DNA from: Methanobacterium sp. UBA8
GTDB lineage: Archaea; Methanobacteriota; Methanobacteria; Methanobacteriales; Methanobacteriaceae
DNA length: 7,821 nt
Direction of reading: 5' to 3'
NCBI GenBank assembly: GCA_002509665.1
Contig: DADN01000306.1
Span: 23,946-31,766, forward strand
Shown: in pieces, positions 1 to 7,486 of the stretch
Layout of the letters: every line of letters begins with the position of its first letter
Numbering within the stretch: position 1 is the stretch's first letter
Position numbers and translations under genes: made by a program
The notes under the pieces: model-generated
The model's input: the letters and a program-made list of their open reading frames with translations, nothing else
The model's database searches: none
What the model was told of the DNA's origin: nothing

Positions 1-1
1 T

Positions 2-18
2 CGAAATCTCTGATTTCG
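2..18. repeat. 17-nt palindromic repeat, copy 1
   Basis: CGAAATCTCTGATTTCG is an 8-bp-stem type inverted repeat that recurs at 113-129 with one mismatch (C to A in the loop). Bases 13-30 overlap it and form a perfect 18-bp palindrome, ATTTCGATGCATCGAAAT, which also serves as the junction with the next hairpin (23-48). The arms TCGAAAT and ATTTCGA each occur more than once here, so several alternative pairings are possible. Confidence 0.7.
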
Positions 19-112
19 ATGCATCGAAATTTTTATGAAAATTTCGATAGATTTTGCAGGCTGTTAAAAATCAATATTTTTAACGTTGAAGGAAGCACAG
101 CTTCCTGAACAG

Positions 113-129
113 CGAAATCTATGATTTCG
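113..129. repeat. 17-nt palindromic repeat, copy 2
   Basis: CGAAATCTATGATTTCG matches copy 1 at 2-18 in 16 of 17 positions, and the single change lies in the loop. The outer bases differ together (T/A flanks in copy 1, G/C flanks in copy 2), so pairing is kept in both. This compensatory pattern suggests that the hairpin, not just the sequence, matters. Confidence 0.7.
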
Positions 130-224
130 CATGCCCCGAAAACGAAGCATGCAAAAAACATATGGTTTTTTGCTGCGTCAAAATTGAAAATTTTAACAGT
201 TTTCGAGGGTTTAATTTATTAAAC

Positions 225-231
225 AGGGTGA
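225..231 (+). promoter_or_regulatory. Shine-Dalgarno site that supports the TTG start of argH
   Basis: AGGGTGA matches the GGTGA core complementary to the archaeal 16S rRNA 3' end and lies 6 bases before the TTG at 238. The next in-frame ATG (271) lies after the conserved residues LRSGRL, so this site supports the TTG as the true start. Confidence 0.7.
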
Positions 232-237
232 CATTTC

Positions 238-1641
238 TTGAATTTAAGATCTGGACGACTTAAGGGAAAGATGAGCGATGAAGCTGCATCTTTTACTTCT
301 TCTTTAGAATTTGACAAACGAATTTTTGAAGCTGATATTAAACTCAACACTGCACATACAACAATGCTTGCAAAACAGGGAATAATACCTTCTGAAATTG
401 CAGATAAAATATTAAAAGCTTTAAATGAACTTAAAAATGAAGGAATCGGAGCTCTTGACCTTGATCCTTCTGTAGAAGATATTCACATGGCTGTGGAAAA
501 CTATGTAACTTCTAAAATTGGGGAAGTTGCTGGGTTCATGCATACAGCTAAATCAAGGAACGATCAGGTTGCAACGGATCTTAGATTAGTTTTAAAGGAA
601 GAAATTAAAGAAATAGGATTAAATATACTGGAATTTATTGAAGAAATTCTGAATATGGCTGGTGAGCATAAAAAAACTATTTTTGTGGGTTATACTCACC
701 TGCAGCATGCTCAACCTACCACATTTGCACACCACTTGCTTGCATATGCCAATGCACTGCGAAGGGACTATGAACGTCTTATGGATGCATATAAAAGAGT
801 GGATATGAACCCTCTTGGTTCTGCAGCCTTGACTACTACCAGTTTTCCGATAGATAGGGAAATGACAACTGAGTTACTTGGATTTAGTAGAATTATGGAA
901 AATTCGATAGATGGTGTAAGTTCAAGAGATTTCATAGCAGAAACAGTGTTTTCTCTTTCAATGCTCGCTTCAACTATGAGTAAAATTTGTGAGGAGCTTA
1001 TACTGTGGAGTACATTTGAATTTGGAGTTGTTGAAATTTCATATGCATATTCATCCACATCATCCATAATGCCTCAAAAAAAGAACCCAGATGTTGCAGA
1101 AATTGCAAGGGGAAAAAGTGCAATTCTTACTGGAGAGTTAATGACTATCTTGACTATTTTAAAGGCATTACCTTACAGTTACAATAGAGATTTACAGGAA
1201 ATAACTCCTCATCTATGGAACTCTGTAGATAATGCAAAAGAAATGTTGAGCATGGTACATGGTATGTTAGCTACAATTGAAATTAACGAGGAACGTGCAG
1301 CTCTACTTGCAAAATCTAATTTTGCCACTGCAACTGAGCTAGCAGATATACTGGTCCGTGAAAAAAACATGCCTTTTAGAACAGCCCATAAAATAGTTGG
1401 TCGAATGGTTACGGAAGCTCTTGAGAATAAGGTTTCCCTTGATGATATTGATTCGAAGTTTTTAGATAATGTTCTGCATGAAGTGATGGGTAAATCCTTA
1501 GATCTAGATGATGAGTCAATAAGGAAAGCTTTAGATCCTTATGAAAATATAAAATCAAGAACTGTAATTGGCGGATCTTCTCCTGAAGCAGTTGAAAAGG
1601 TTATTATCAGTTTAAGAGCATTTTTAAATGAAGAAATTTAA
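238..1641 (+). CDS. argH: Argininosuccinate lyase
   Basis: Cytoplasmic enzyme of the fumarase/aspartase superfamily that splits argininosuccinate into arginine and fumarate, the last step of arginine biosynthesis. At 467 residues it has the normal full length. Visible hallmarks are the N-terminal RSGRL near residue 4, [11 protein letters not shown] at 106-116, [11 protein letters not shown] at 151-161 with His154 as the expected catalytic partner, and the mobile catalytic loop [10 protein letters not shown] at 275-284, whose Ser275 is the likely catalytic serine. Residue 274 is Thr where bacterial and animal enzymes have Gly; I recall the Thr form from other archaeal ArgH but could not check it. 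The TTG start is chosen because of the Shine-Dalgarno site 6 bases upstream and because the conserved N-terminus begins before the first ATG. It is probably transcribed alone: hairpin-rich DNA precedes it and an oligo-T tract follows. Confidence 0.96.
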   Translation: MNLRSGRLKGKMSDEAASFTSSLEFDKRIFEADIKLNTAHTTMLAKQGIIPSEIADKILKALNELKNEGIGALDLDPSVEDIHMAVENYVTSKIGEVAGFMHTAKSRNDQVATDLRLVLKEEIKEIGLNILEFIEEILNMAGEHKKTIFVGYTHLQHAQPTTFAHHLLAYANALRRDYERLMDAYKRVDMNPLGSAALTTTSFPIDREMTTELLGFSRIMENSIDGVSSRDFIAETVFSLSMLASTMSKICEELILWSTFEFGVVEISYAYSSTSSIMPQKKNPDVAEIARGKSAILTGELMTILTILKALPYSYNRDLQEITPHLWNSVDNAKEMLSMVHGMLATIEINEERAALLAKSNFATATELADILVREKNMPFRTAHKIVGRMVTEALENKVSLDDIDSKFLDNVLHEVMGKSLDLDDESIRKALDPYENIKSRTVIGGSSPEAVEKVIISLRAFLNEEI

Positions 1642-1651
1642 TTTTTTTTTT
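1642..1651 (+). terminator. Oligo-T terminator after argH
   Basis: Ten consecutive T begin directly after the TAA stop of argH. Archaeal RNA polymerase terminates at such U-tracts without needing a strong hairpin, and I see no stable stem just upstream. It separates argH from the signalling cluster. Confidence 0.6.
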
Positions 1652-2221
1652 ACATTGATTTTAAAAATTTAAATCTGAGTAAATACTTTAAAAAAGCATT
1701 ATTTAATTGCTAATGTGTTATCCATGATCAGGTGCACAGTTCATGTTTTATGTTGAATTATAATATCAATTAATATGAGAATTATATTTGGAAGAGTGTA
1801 ATTTTAACCATATAACTCCTAAAAATTCAACAATAATATTTTGCACAATCATTTAGACATGAGCGTTGTTTGATAATCATTTATTTTCTTAAATAAATAC
1901 TGTATTAACGGGTGAATTTTCACTTAAATTAAATTTCACAAATTATTTATGGAAAGATATCCCAATTATACATAAATTTTATGGAGCTAATGAATACAAA
2001 AAGGTATACTTCTTGGATTTAATTTAGATAAAAAACCTATAAATAGATATTGGGAGCAAAACCTTTAAAGTCTCTGACTTGGAGGATAAAGCGTCATAGA
2101 AAAAGTTAAAATGGATAAATAATGCATTTTAATAACTATCTACTGATTACTGGAAATACTAGTTTTAATCTCATTTTGGTAAAAATATTTGCAGTTAATC
2201 TATGTAATCTACAAAACTTAA
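1652..2221. other. AT-rich intergenic stretch without a recognisable gene
   Basis: About 570 bases with stops in every frame and no tRNA-like or rRNA-like sequence that I can see. There is a weak AT hairpin at 1879-1886/1891-1898 and a small one at 1912-1916/1919-1923. Bases 1981-2022 encode only 13 codons from an ATG. Two short runs read like protein in different frames: 24 codons ending near 2066, including GILLGFNLDKKPINRYWEQNL broken by the stop after it, and about 18 codons ending in VSDLEDKAS near 2099. A GGAGG sits at 2081-2085 with no useful start after it. This may be the trace of a decayed gene, or chance; the upstream promoter of the kinase must lie at its right end. Confidence 0.5.
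2181..2190 (+). promoter_or_regulatory. Possible TATA box of the kinase operon
   Basis: AAAAATATTT is the best-placed AT element before the kinase gene. An archaeal transcript would start roughly 25 bases downstream, near 2210-2215, giving a short leader that still contains the Shine-Dalgarno site at 2227. In DNA this AT-rich, such a match is weak evidence. Confidence 0.25.
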
Positions 2222-2226
2222 ATGAC

Positions 2227-2230
2227 AGGA
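2227..2230 (+). promoter_or_regulatory. Shine-Dalgarno site that selects the kinase start at 2237
   Basis: AGGA lies 6 bases before the ATG at 2237. The in-frame ATG at 2222 has no purine-rich sequence upstream (CTACAAAACTTA), so 2237 is the preferred start; the choice changes the protein by only five residues. Confidence 0.55.
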
Positions 2231-2236
2231 TATAAC

Positions 2237-5200
2237 ATGAACCCTAAAGAAAAATTCATTAAATCTTTTTTAGGAAATATTGGAGGGTGGAAATCTGTTT
2301 TAGATTCGTCACCAGATCTTATAACTATTTTAGATGCTGAATTTAACATTGTTTGGGCAAATAAACCAATGGCAGATATATGGAATGCCTCTCATGATTC
2401 ATGTCATGGATTAAAATGTTTTGAAGTTGTTCATGGTATTAAATCTCCAATTCATGATTGTCCTCATGCGAAAATGATGCAGGATTGTCAGGAGCACAGT
2501 CATGAAATAACTGATGAAAATTTAGGTGGGCATTTTCTTGTTACTGTCGCTCCCATAAAAGATGAGTCTGGAAATGTGATGGGAAGTATTCACATTGCCC
2601 GTAATATCAATGAGGATAAAAAGGCAAAGGAAAACATTCAAAGATTAGCAGATGTTGTAGAATCCTCAGACGACGCCATTATAACTAAATCATTTGATGG
2701 TACTATTATAAACTGGAATATGGGAGCAGAACAAATTTACGGTTATTCAGCTCGTGAAGTTATAGGTAAACCTATTTCAATATTGGAACCGTCTCAACTT
2801 TGCAGAGAAACCGAAAAATTGATTAATAAAATTAAAAATGGAGAAAAAGTTGATCACTACGAGACACTACGGTTAAAAAAAGATGGTGAACTGATAAATG
2901 TTTCAGTAACACTTTCTCCTGTTTTCAGCACTTCTGGAGAACTTGTTGCCATTTCAACTATTACTCGGGATATAACTGAGCGAAAAAAGGCTGAAAAGCA
3001 GAAACAAGAGCTTCTGGAGCGAACACAACAGTTTGCTGAAGAGTTAGAAGTTTCAAATGAAGAACTACAGGTTACTACTGAGGAACTTCAATCTGCCAAT
3101 CGCGAATTACAGGCTACAACAGAAGAACTTCAGGTTTCTAATGATGAACTGCAGGATACCACAGAAGAACTTCAAGTTGTTAATGAAGAGCTCAGGCAGC
3201 AGGAAGATGAACTGCTACAAATTAATAAATCATTATTGGAGAGTGAAGAACGTTTCCGTGCTCTTGCAGACAATATTCCTAACCTTGCATGGATGGCAAA
3301 TGCAGAAGGGGGGATATTCTGGTATAATCAGCAGTGGTACGATTATACTGGTACAACACTGGAAGAAATGAAGGGATGGGGCTGGCAGAAGGTACATCAC
3401 CCAGACTACATCGACACCGTAACTGAAGAATGGTCTGCGAGTATCAAAGAGGGAAAGCCGTACGATAACACATTTCCTTTAAGGAGTAAAGACGGTAAAT
3501 ATCGATGGTTCCTTACACGGATTATGCCTATCAAGGATGAGCAGGGTAATATACAGCGCTGGTTTGGTACCAATACGGATATTACTGAACAAAAAAGGGC
3601 AAATGAGTTAATTTCATGGAATCAGAATCGTAATGAACTCCTAGCAGAGGTTTCCAGCAGGCTGTTGACAAGTGAGAACCCTCAGGATATCATTGATGAC
3701 TTGTGTTATAAAACCATGGAATTTTTAGAATGTGATGTATTTTTCAATTATTTATTGGATGAAGAGAAAGGATGCTTGCATTTAAATGCTTATTCCGGAA
3801 TTCCTGAAGAAGAAGCAAAGAGAATTGAATGGTTAGATTATGGGGTAGCTGTCTGTGGATGTGCAGCTCTTGAATCCCGCAGAATAATCTCTGAAAATAT
3901 CTTTGAAACACCAGATCCAAGGACAGATTTGGTAAAGGGGTATGGTGTACAGGCATATGCATGTCATCCTTTACTGATTGATGGTTCAAGCATTGGTACA
4001 CTTTCATTCGGTACAGGTTCACGTACTTCTTTTACAAATAAAGAATTAGATTTAATGAAGGCTGTTGCAGATCAGATTGCAATTGCAATAAATAGACTCA
4101 TCTCAAACCGTATTTTAAAAGAAAGTGAAAAAGCTGCTATTCAGGCTAGAAATGAATGGGAACATACCTTTGAGGCGGTACCTGACTTAATGGTCATATT
4201 GGGTGTTAACTATGAAATTATCCGTGCAAACAAAGCCGCGGCCGATAAGTTTGGTATAACACCTGAAGAGTGTATTGGTCTGACATGTTATGAGGTTATT
4301 CATGGAACTGACGAACCCCCTTCTTTTTGTCCACATAAACGATTACTTGAAGACGGAAATGAACACACAGAAGAAATCCGTGAGGATAACCTTGGTGGTG
4401 ATTTTCTTGTAAGTGCTTCCCCACTTTATGATTTTGAAGGGAAACTTAATGGGAGTGTTCATGTTGCCCGCGATATCAATGAACGTAAGCGGAAGGAAAA
4501 AGAACTTCAAAGGCTTAACAAAGCTTATATGGCGCTTAGTAATAGTAGCCAGGCAATGATGCTTGCTAAAGATGAATTAGAATACCTTGAAGATGTATGC
4601 AGAATTGTTGTTGAAGATTGCGGCCATTCTATGGTTTGGGTAGGTTATGCTGATGAAGATGAAGCTAAAACTGTCCGACCAGTAGCATATTCTGGGTTTG
4701 AAGAAGGGTATCTTGAAACATTAAACATTACGTGGGCAGATATTGAACACGGCAATGGTCCAACAGGAACTGCTATTCGTACAGGAAAACCAAGTGCCTG
4801 TAAAAATATGCAGGCTGATCCTAAATTTGAACCGTGGCGTGAAAATGCGATTAAAAGGGGCTATGCATCTTCGTTAGTTCTGCCTTTGAAGATGTATGGG
4901 AGAGTATTTGGCGCACTGACCATTTATTCGACAGAACCCGATTCTTTTTCAGAGGATGAGGTTAAACTACTGACAAAATTAGCTGAAAACCTTGCCTATG
5001 GGATAAATGTAATTCGGTTACGTATATCCCGTGAGCAAGCAGAATCTGAATTGAAAGAAGCACGTGATAATCTGGAAATTCAGGTTAAAGAGCGTACATT
5101 AGAGTTAGAACAAGCTTATGAGTCTCTGAAATTTGCTAATAATTATAATCGTAGTTTAATCGAGGCTAATCTTGATCCTTTAGTTACTATTGGTCCTAAT

Positions 5201-6949
5201 GGTAAAATTACTGATGTAAATTATTCTACCGAACAGGTAACTGGATATTCTAGAGATGAGATTATAGGCACTGATTTTTCAGATTACTTCACGGAACCTG
5301 AAAAAGCTAGAGATGGATATAAAGAGGTATTTCGAGAAGGATGGGTATTTGATTATCCATTGGAAATTAAAAATAAAGAGGGACATGTGACACCTGTATT
5401 ATACAATGCATCGGTTTATAGAAATGAAGATGGAGAAGTAATTGGAGTCTTTGCTGCTGCACGTGACATTACCGAAATGAAACAGGCAGAGAACGAGATC
5501 AAAAGACAGGTAGAATTGCTCAATTTGACTCAGGAAGCTATTATAGTTCGAGATATGGATAATAAGATTTTATTCTGGAATGATGGTGCTGTAAAAATAT
5601 ATGGTTGGAGTGCCGAAGAGGCTAATGGTAAAATTACTCACTCCTTACTCGAAACTGAGTTTCCAGTGCCATTGAAAGAAGTAGACAGGGAGTTAATTAA
5701 TAAAGGTCAATGGGGTGGCGAATTAGTACACACAAAACGTGAGGGTACTCAAATCACTGTATTGAGCAGACAAGTACTTAAGAAAGATGAGAAAGGGAAT
5801 CCTGTTTCCATTTTAGAAATTAATTCTGATATCAGTGAACGTAAAAAAATGGAAGAAGAGCTTGAATTTGCAGGTAAATATAACCGTAACTTGATTGAAA
5901 CCAGTTTAGACCCCCTTGTTACAATTGGTCCTGACGGGAAGATCACTGATGTAAACGGCGCTACAGAGGCAGTTACTGGTCACGCTCGAGATGAACTTAT
6001 TGGAACCGATTTTTCAGATTATTTTACTGAGCCTGAAAAAGCAAGGGAAGGCTACAAGCAGGTGTTTAAAGATAGATGGATAATTGATTATCCCCTTGAG
6101 ATCAAGCATAAGAAGGGACATGTAACTCCTGTTTTGTATAACGCTTCAGTCTATGAAGGCGAATTTGGGGATGTTATCGGTGTTTTTGCAGCAGCACGTG
6201 ATATTACCGAACGTAAAAAAGCTGAAAAAATGTTAAAATTAAAAATAGAAGAGCTTGCCCGTTCAAATGCAGAACTGGAGCAGTTTGCTTATGTATCGTC
6301 CCATGATTTACAGGAACCTTTAAGGATGATTGGAAGTTATTTACAACTTTTACAAAGAAGATATTACGGTGAACTTGATGATAAAGCAGATAAATACATA
6401 GATTTTGCAGTAGACGGCGCTTTCCGTATGCAGAATTTAATAAATGATCTTTTAGAATTCTCTAGGGTTACCACAAGGGCCAGAGAATTCGAATCTACGG
6501 ATTGTGAATTACTCTTAAATCAAGTGTTATCTAATCTGGAAATATCCATAAAAGAAAGTGAAGCTGTTATATCACATAGTCATTTACCTAATATAATGGC
6601 AGATTCTACCCAATTAGCCCAAGTATTCCAGAATCTAATAAGCAATGCTATAAAATTCCGCAGTGAAAAAATACCTGAGATTAATATTTCAGCTCGAGAA
6701 GAGGGCGATGAATGGGTATTTTCGGTTGTTGATAATGGAATTGGGATTGATCCAAAACACTGCGAAAGAATCTTTGAAGTTTTCAAAAGATTGCATAAAA
6801 GAAGAGAGTATCCTGGAACTGGGATAGGGCTTTCAATTTGTAAAAAAATAGTAGAAAGGCATGGGGGGCATATATGGGTGGAATCAGAACCGGGCAATGG
6901 TTCAGTTTTTTATTTCACTCTACCTGTAAATCATATTAAAAATCAATAA
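2237..6949 (+). CDS. Soluble multi-sensor histidine kinase with seven PAS and two GAF domains
   Basis: Sensor kinase of 1570 residues (numbered from the ATG at 2237) that should autophosphorylate and pass phosphate to receiver proteins. Domain order by eye: PAS1 20-130, PAS2 136-250, coiled coil 268-330, PAS3 336-452 (Trp/Tyr-rich), GAF1 461-625, PAS4 635-750, GAF2 760-930, coiled coil 931-968, PAS5 968-1085, PAS6 1088-1205, PAS7 1213-1330, HisKA 1335-1415, HATPase 1457-1563. The H box is SSHDLQEPLRM with His1356 as phosphate acceptor. The ATP site shows the N box (Asn1470 in NLISNAIKF), DNGIGI from 1499 and GTGIGL from 1527. H box and C-terminus resemble the phytochrome-like kinase subfamily. 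All key residues are present, so it should be active. No signal peptide or membrane segment is seen, so sensing is cytoplasmic. PAS1 and PAS4 share spaced cysteines, and GAF1 has Cys540, Cys542 and Cys576. The ligands cannot be named from sequence. It is followed after 39 bases by a receiver gene, likely in the same operon. Confidence 0.95.
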   Translation: MNPKEKFIKSFLGNIGGWKSVLDSSPDLITILDAEFNIVWANKPMADIWNASHDSCHGLKCFEVVHGIKSPIHDCPHAKMMQDCQEHSHEITDENLGGHFLVTVAPIKDESGNVMGSIHIARNINEDKKAKENIQRLADVVESSDDAIITKSFDGTIINWNMGAEQIYGYSAREVIGKPISILEPSQLCRETEKLINKIKNGEKVDHYETLRLKKDGELINVSVTLSPVFSTSGELVAISTITRDITERKKAEKQKQELLERTQQFAEELEVSNEELQVTTEELQSANRELQATTEELQVSNDELQDTTEELQVVNEELRQQEDELLQINKSLLESEERFRALADNIPNLAWMANAEGGIFWYNQQWYDYTGTTLEEMKGWGWQKVHHPDYIDTVTEEWSASIKEGKPYDNTFPLRSKDGKYRWFLTRIMPIKDEQGNIQRWFGTNTDITEQKRANELISWNQNRNELLAEVSSRLLTSENPQDIIDDLCYKTMEFLECDVFFNYLLDEEKGCLHLNAYSGIPEEEAKRIEWLDYGVAVCGCAALESRRIISENIFETPDPRTDLVKGYGVQAYACHPLLIDGSSIGTLSFGTGSRTSFTNKELDLMKAVADQIAIAINRLISNRILKESEKAAIQARNEWEHTFEAVPDLMVILGVNYEIIRANKAAADKFGITPEECIGLTCYEVIHGTDEPPSFCPHKRLLEDGNEHTEEIREDNLGGDFLVSASPLYDFEGKLNGSVHVARDINERKRKEKELQRLNKAYMALSNSSQAMMLAKDELEYLEDVCRIVVEDCGHSMVWVGYADEDEAKTVRPVAYSGFEEGYLETLNITWADIEHGNGPTGTAIRTGKPSACKNMQADPKFEPWRENAIKRGYASSLVLPLKMYGRVFGALTIYSTEPDSFSEDEVKLLTKLAENLAYGINVIRLRISREQAESELKEARDNLEIQVKERTLELEQAYESLKFANNYNRSLIEANLDPLVTIGPNGKITDVNYSTEQVTGYSRDEIIGTDFSDYFTEPEKARDGYKEVFREGWVFDYPLEIKNKEGHVTPVLYNASVYRNEDGEVIGVFAAARDITEMKQAENEIKRQVELLNLTQEAIIVRDMDNKILFWNDGAVKIYGWSAEEANGKITHSLLETEFPVPLKEVDRELINKGQWGGELVHTKREGTQITVLSRQVLKKDEKGNPVSILEINSDISERKKMEEELEFAGKYNRNLIETSLDPLVTIGPDGKITDVNGATEAVTGHARDELIGTDFSDYFTEPEKAREGYKQVFKDRWIIDYPLEIKHKKGHVTPVLYNASVYEGEFGDVIGVFAAARDITERKKAEKMLKLKIEELARSNAELEQFAYVSSHDLQEPLRMIGSYLQLLQRRYYGELDDKADKYIDFAVDGAFRMQNLINDLLEFSRVTTRAREFESTDCELLLNQVLSNLEISIKESEAVISHSHLPNIMADSTQLAQVFQNLISNAIKFRSEKIPEINISAREEGDEWVFSVVDNGIGIDPKHCERIFEVFKRLHKRREYPGTGIGLSICKKIVERHGGHIWVESEPGNGSVFYFTLPVNHIKNQ
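3038..3226 (+). repeat. Nine tandem 21-nt units encoding a heptad coiled coil
   Basis: Within the kinase, residues 268-330 form nine uninterrupted heptads of the pattern [ERD]-E-L-[QERL]-x-x-x (for example EELQVTT, EELQSAN, RELQATT, EELQVSN). Leu sits at the same place in every heptad, as expected for a parallel dimeric signalling helix between PAS2 and PAS3. Similar EELQ linkers are known from CheB/CheR-PAS fusion proteins and PAS kinases. The units are diverged at DNA level, so this is not a recent expansion. Confidence 0.8.
5138..5491 (+). repeat. Internal duplication, copy 1 (PAS5 of the kinase)
   Basis: The 118 encoded residues align without gaps to the copy at 5873-6226, with 27 differences counted by eye (about 77 % identity). 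Shared blocks include LDPLVTIGP, IGTDFSDYFTEPEKAR, HVTPVLYNASVY and VIGVFAAARDITE. PAS6, which is much less similar, lies between the copies. Confidence 0.85.
5873..6226 (+). repeat. Internal duplication, copy 2 (PAS7 of the kinase)
   Basis: Partner of 5138-5491. Codons for identical residues often differ: in the 17-codon stretch from LDPLV to TDVN, 9 of the 16 identical residues use another codon. The duplication is therefore old and the protein sequence has been kept. This copy sits directly before the HisKA domain, so its state should be coupled most directly to kinase activity. Confidence 0.85.
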
Positions 6950-6988
6950 CTTTTAACAATTCTATTTACTTATAAAAAGGTGTTATAA

Positions 6989-7471
6989 ATGGCAGTTAAA
7001 CAAGATAAGACAGCAAATCAGACAGCTAAACAAATAGAAATTCTTTTAGTAGAAGATAATGAAGGCGATGTTGGGCTTGTGGAAGAAGTTTTCCATGAAG
7101 CAAAAATTATGAACAATCTTAATATTGCAGAAGATGGGGAAGAAGCTATGTTGTTTTTATGTAAAGAAGGAAAGTTTTCAAATGCCCCACGTCCAGATAT
7201 AATACTTTTAGATTTGAATTTGCCCGGAAAAGATGGGCGTGAAGTTCTTAAAGAAATAAAAGAAGATAATGAACTTAAAAGAATACCTGTAGTTATTTTA
7301 ACTACTTCCAAAGCGGAGGAAGATATACTTAAATCATATAATCTCCATGCTAATTCATATATCACCAAACCAGTTGACTTTGATCAATTTATAAAAGTAA
7401 TTAAGTCTATAGAAAATTTCTGGCTTGATATAGTGAAGTTACCCTCAAAAGGCAATGGCTCATTCATATAA
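6989..7471 (+). CDS. Single-domain response regulator, Rcp1-like
   Basis: A 160-residue protein consisting almost wholly of one receiver (REC) domain that accepts phosphate from a histidine kinase. Visible residues: acid pocket Glu22-Asp23 in LLVEDNEGD, phosphoacceptor Asp75 in LLDLNLPGKDG, Thr105 in VILTTS and Lys127 in YITKPVD. The C-terminal helix ending in ENFWLDIVKLP resembles the tail of the cyanobacterial phytochrome regulator Rcp1, which fits the phytochrome-like HisKA of the kinase just upstream. About 15 polar residues precede the domain. There is no DNA-binding or enzymatic output domain, so it probably acts by protein contact or as a phosphate relay. The Shine-Dalgarno AAGGTG (6977-6982) lies 6 bases before the ATG. 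Its position 39 bases after the kinase argues for a cognate pair. Confidence 0.93.
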   Translation: MAVKQDKTANQTAKQIEILLVEDNEGDVGLVEEVFHEAKIMNNLNIAEDGEEAMLFLCKEGKFSNAPRPDIILLDLNLPGKDGREVLKEIKEDNELKRIPVVILTTSKAEEDILKSYNLHANSYITKPVDFDQFIKVIKSIENFWLDIVKLPSKGNGSFI

Positions 7472-7486
7472 GGATGGTTTAAATCT

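Larger units (their letters stand above)
1..199. repeat. Array of short inverted repeats (hairpins) upstream of argH
   Basis: No open frame of useful length is present. Instead there are successive perfect inverted repeats with short loops: 1-8/12-19 (8 bp), 23-33/38-48 (11 bp), 63-71/76-84 (9 bp), 90-96/100-106 (7 bp), 112-119/123-130 (8 bp), 129-134/147-152 (6 bp, GCATGC), 151-159/165-173 (9 bp) and 180-185/189-194 (6 bp). A longer-range pair, 61-69 with 191-199 (CTGTTAAAA/TTTTAACAG), encloses most of the later hairpins and competes with the local 63-71/76-84 stem. All of this is read directly from the sequence. It could be a mosaic of palindromic intergenic repeats scattered in the genome, or a structured leader of the argH transcript; I cannot decide between these. 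Confidence 0.75.

Noticed and set aside
1..199. CRISPR array
   Set aside because: The repeats are palindromes of differing sequence and length with irregular distances; there are no uniform direct repeats or equal spacers.
210..220. TTTAATTTATT as the argH TATA box
   Set aside because: It is too close to the TTG start: the transcript would begin at or after the start codon and lose the Shine-Dalgarno site.
768..1067. Antisense open frame of 99 codons inside argH
   Set aside because: It lies fully within a well-supported gene, has no Shine-Dalgarno site or family resemblance, and its composition is that of a shadow frame.
1981..2022. Small ATG frame of 13 codons in the intergenic gap
   Set aside because: Too short, with no Shine-Dalgarno site and no recognisable product.
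3057..3371. Forward 104-codon frame overlapping the coiled-coil region of the kinase
   Set aside because: Its repetitive Leu/Asn-rich text is the out-of-frame reading of the 21-nt heptad repeats; the kinase frame is clearly the real one.
3744..4022. Antisense open frame inside GAF1 of the kinase
   Set aside because: Low-complexity His/Leu-rich text opposite a conserved domain; no start signal or recognisable motif.
6580..6897. Antisense open frame inside the ATPase domain of the kinase
   Set aside because: Shadow of a strongly conserved catalytic domain on the + strand.
6971..6978. TATAAAAA as a separate promoter for the first receiver gene
   Set aside because: Transcription would begin about 25 bases downstream, inside the coding region, and the Shine-Dalgarno site directly follows it; co-transcription with the kinase is more likely.
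7018..7368. Antisense 116-codon frame inside the first receiver gene
   Set aside because: Ser-rich reverse reading of the REC domain, without its own start signals.
7474..7482. ATG just after the first receiver gene as start of the second
   Set aside because: It meets a stop after two codons; the ATG at 7487 opens the receiver frame.
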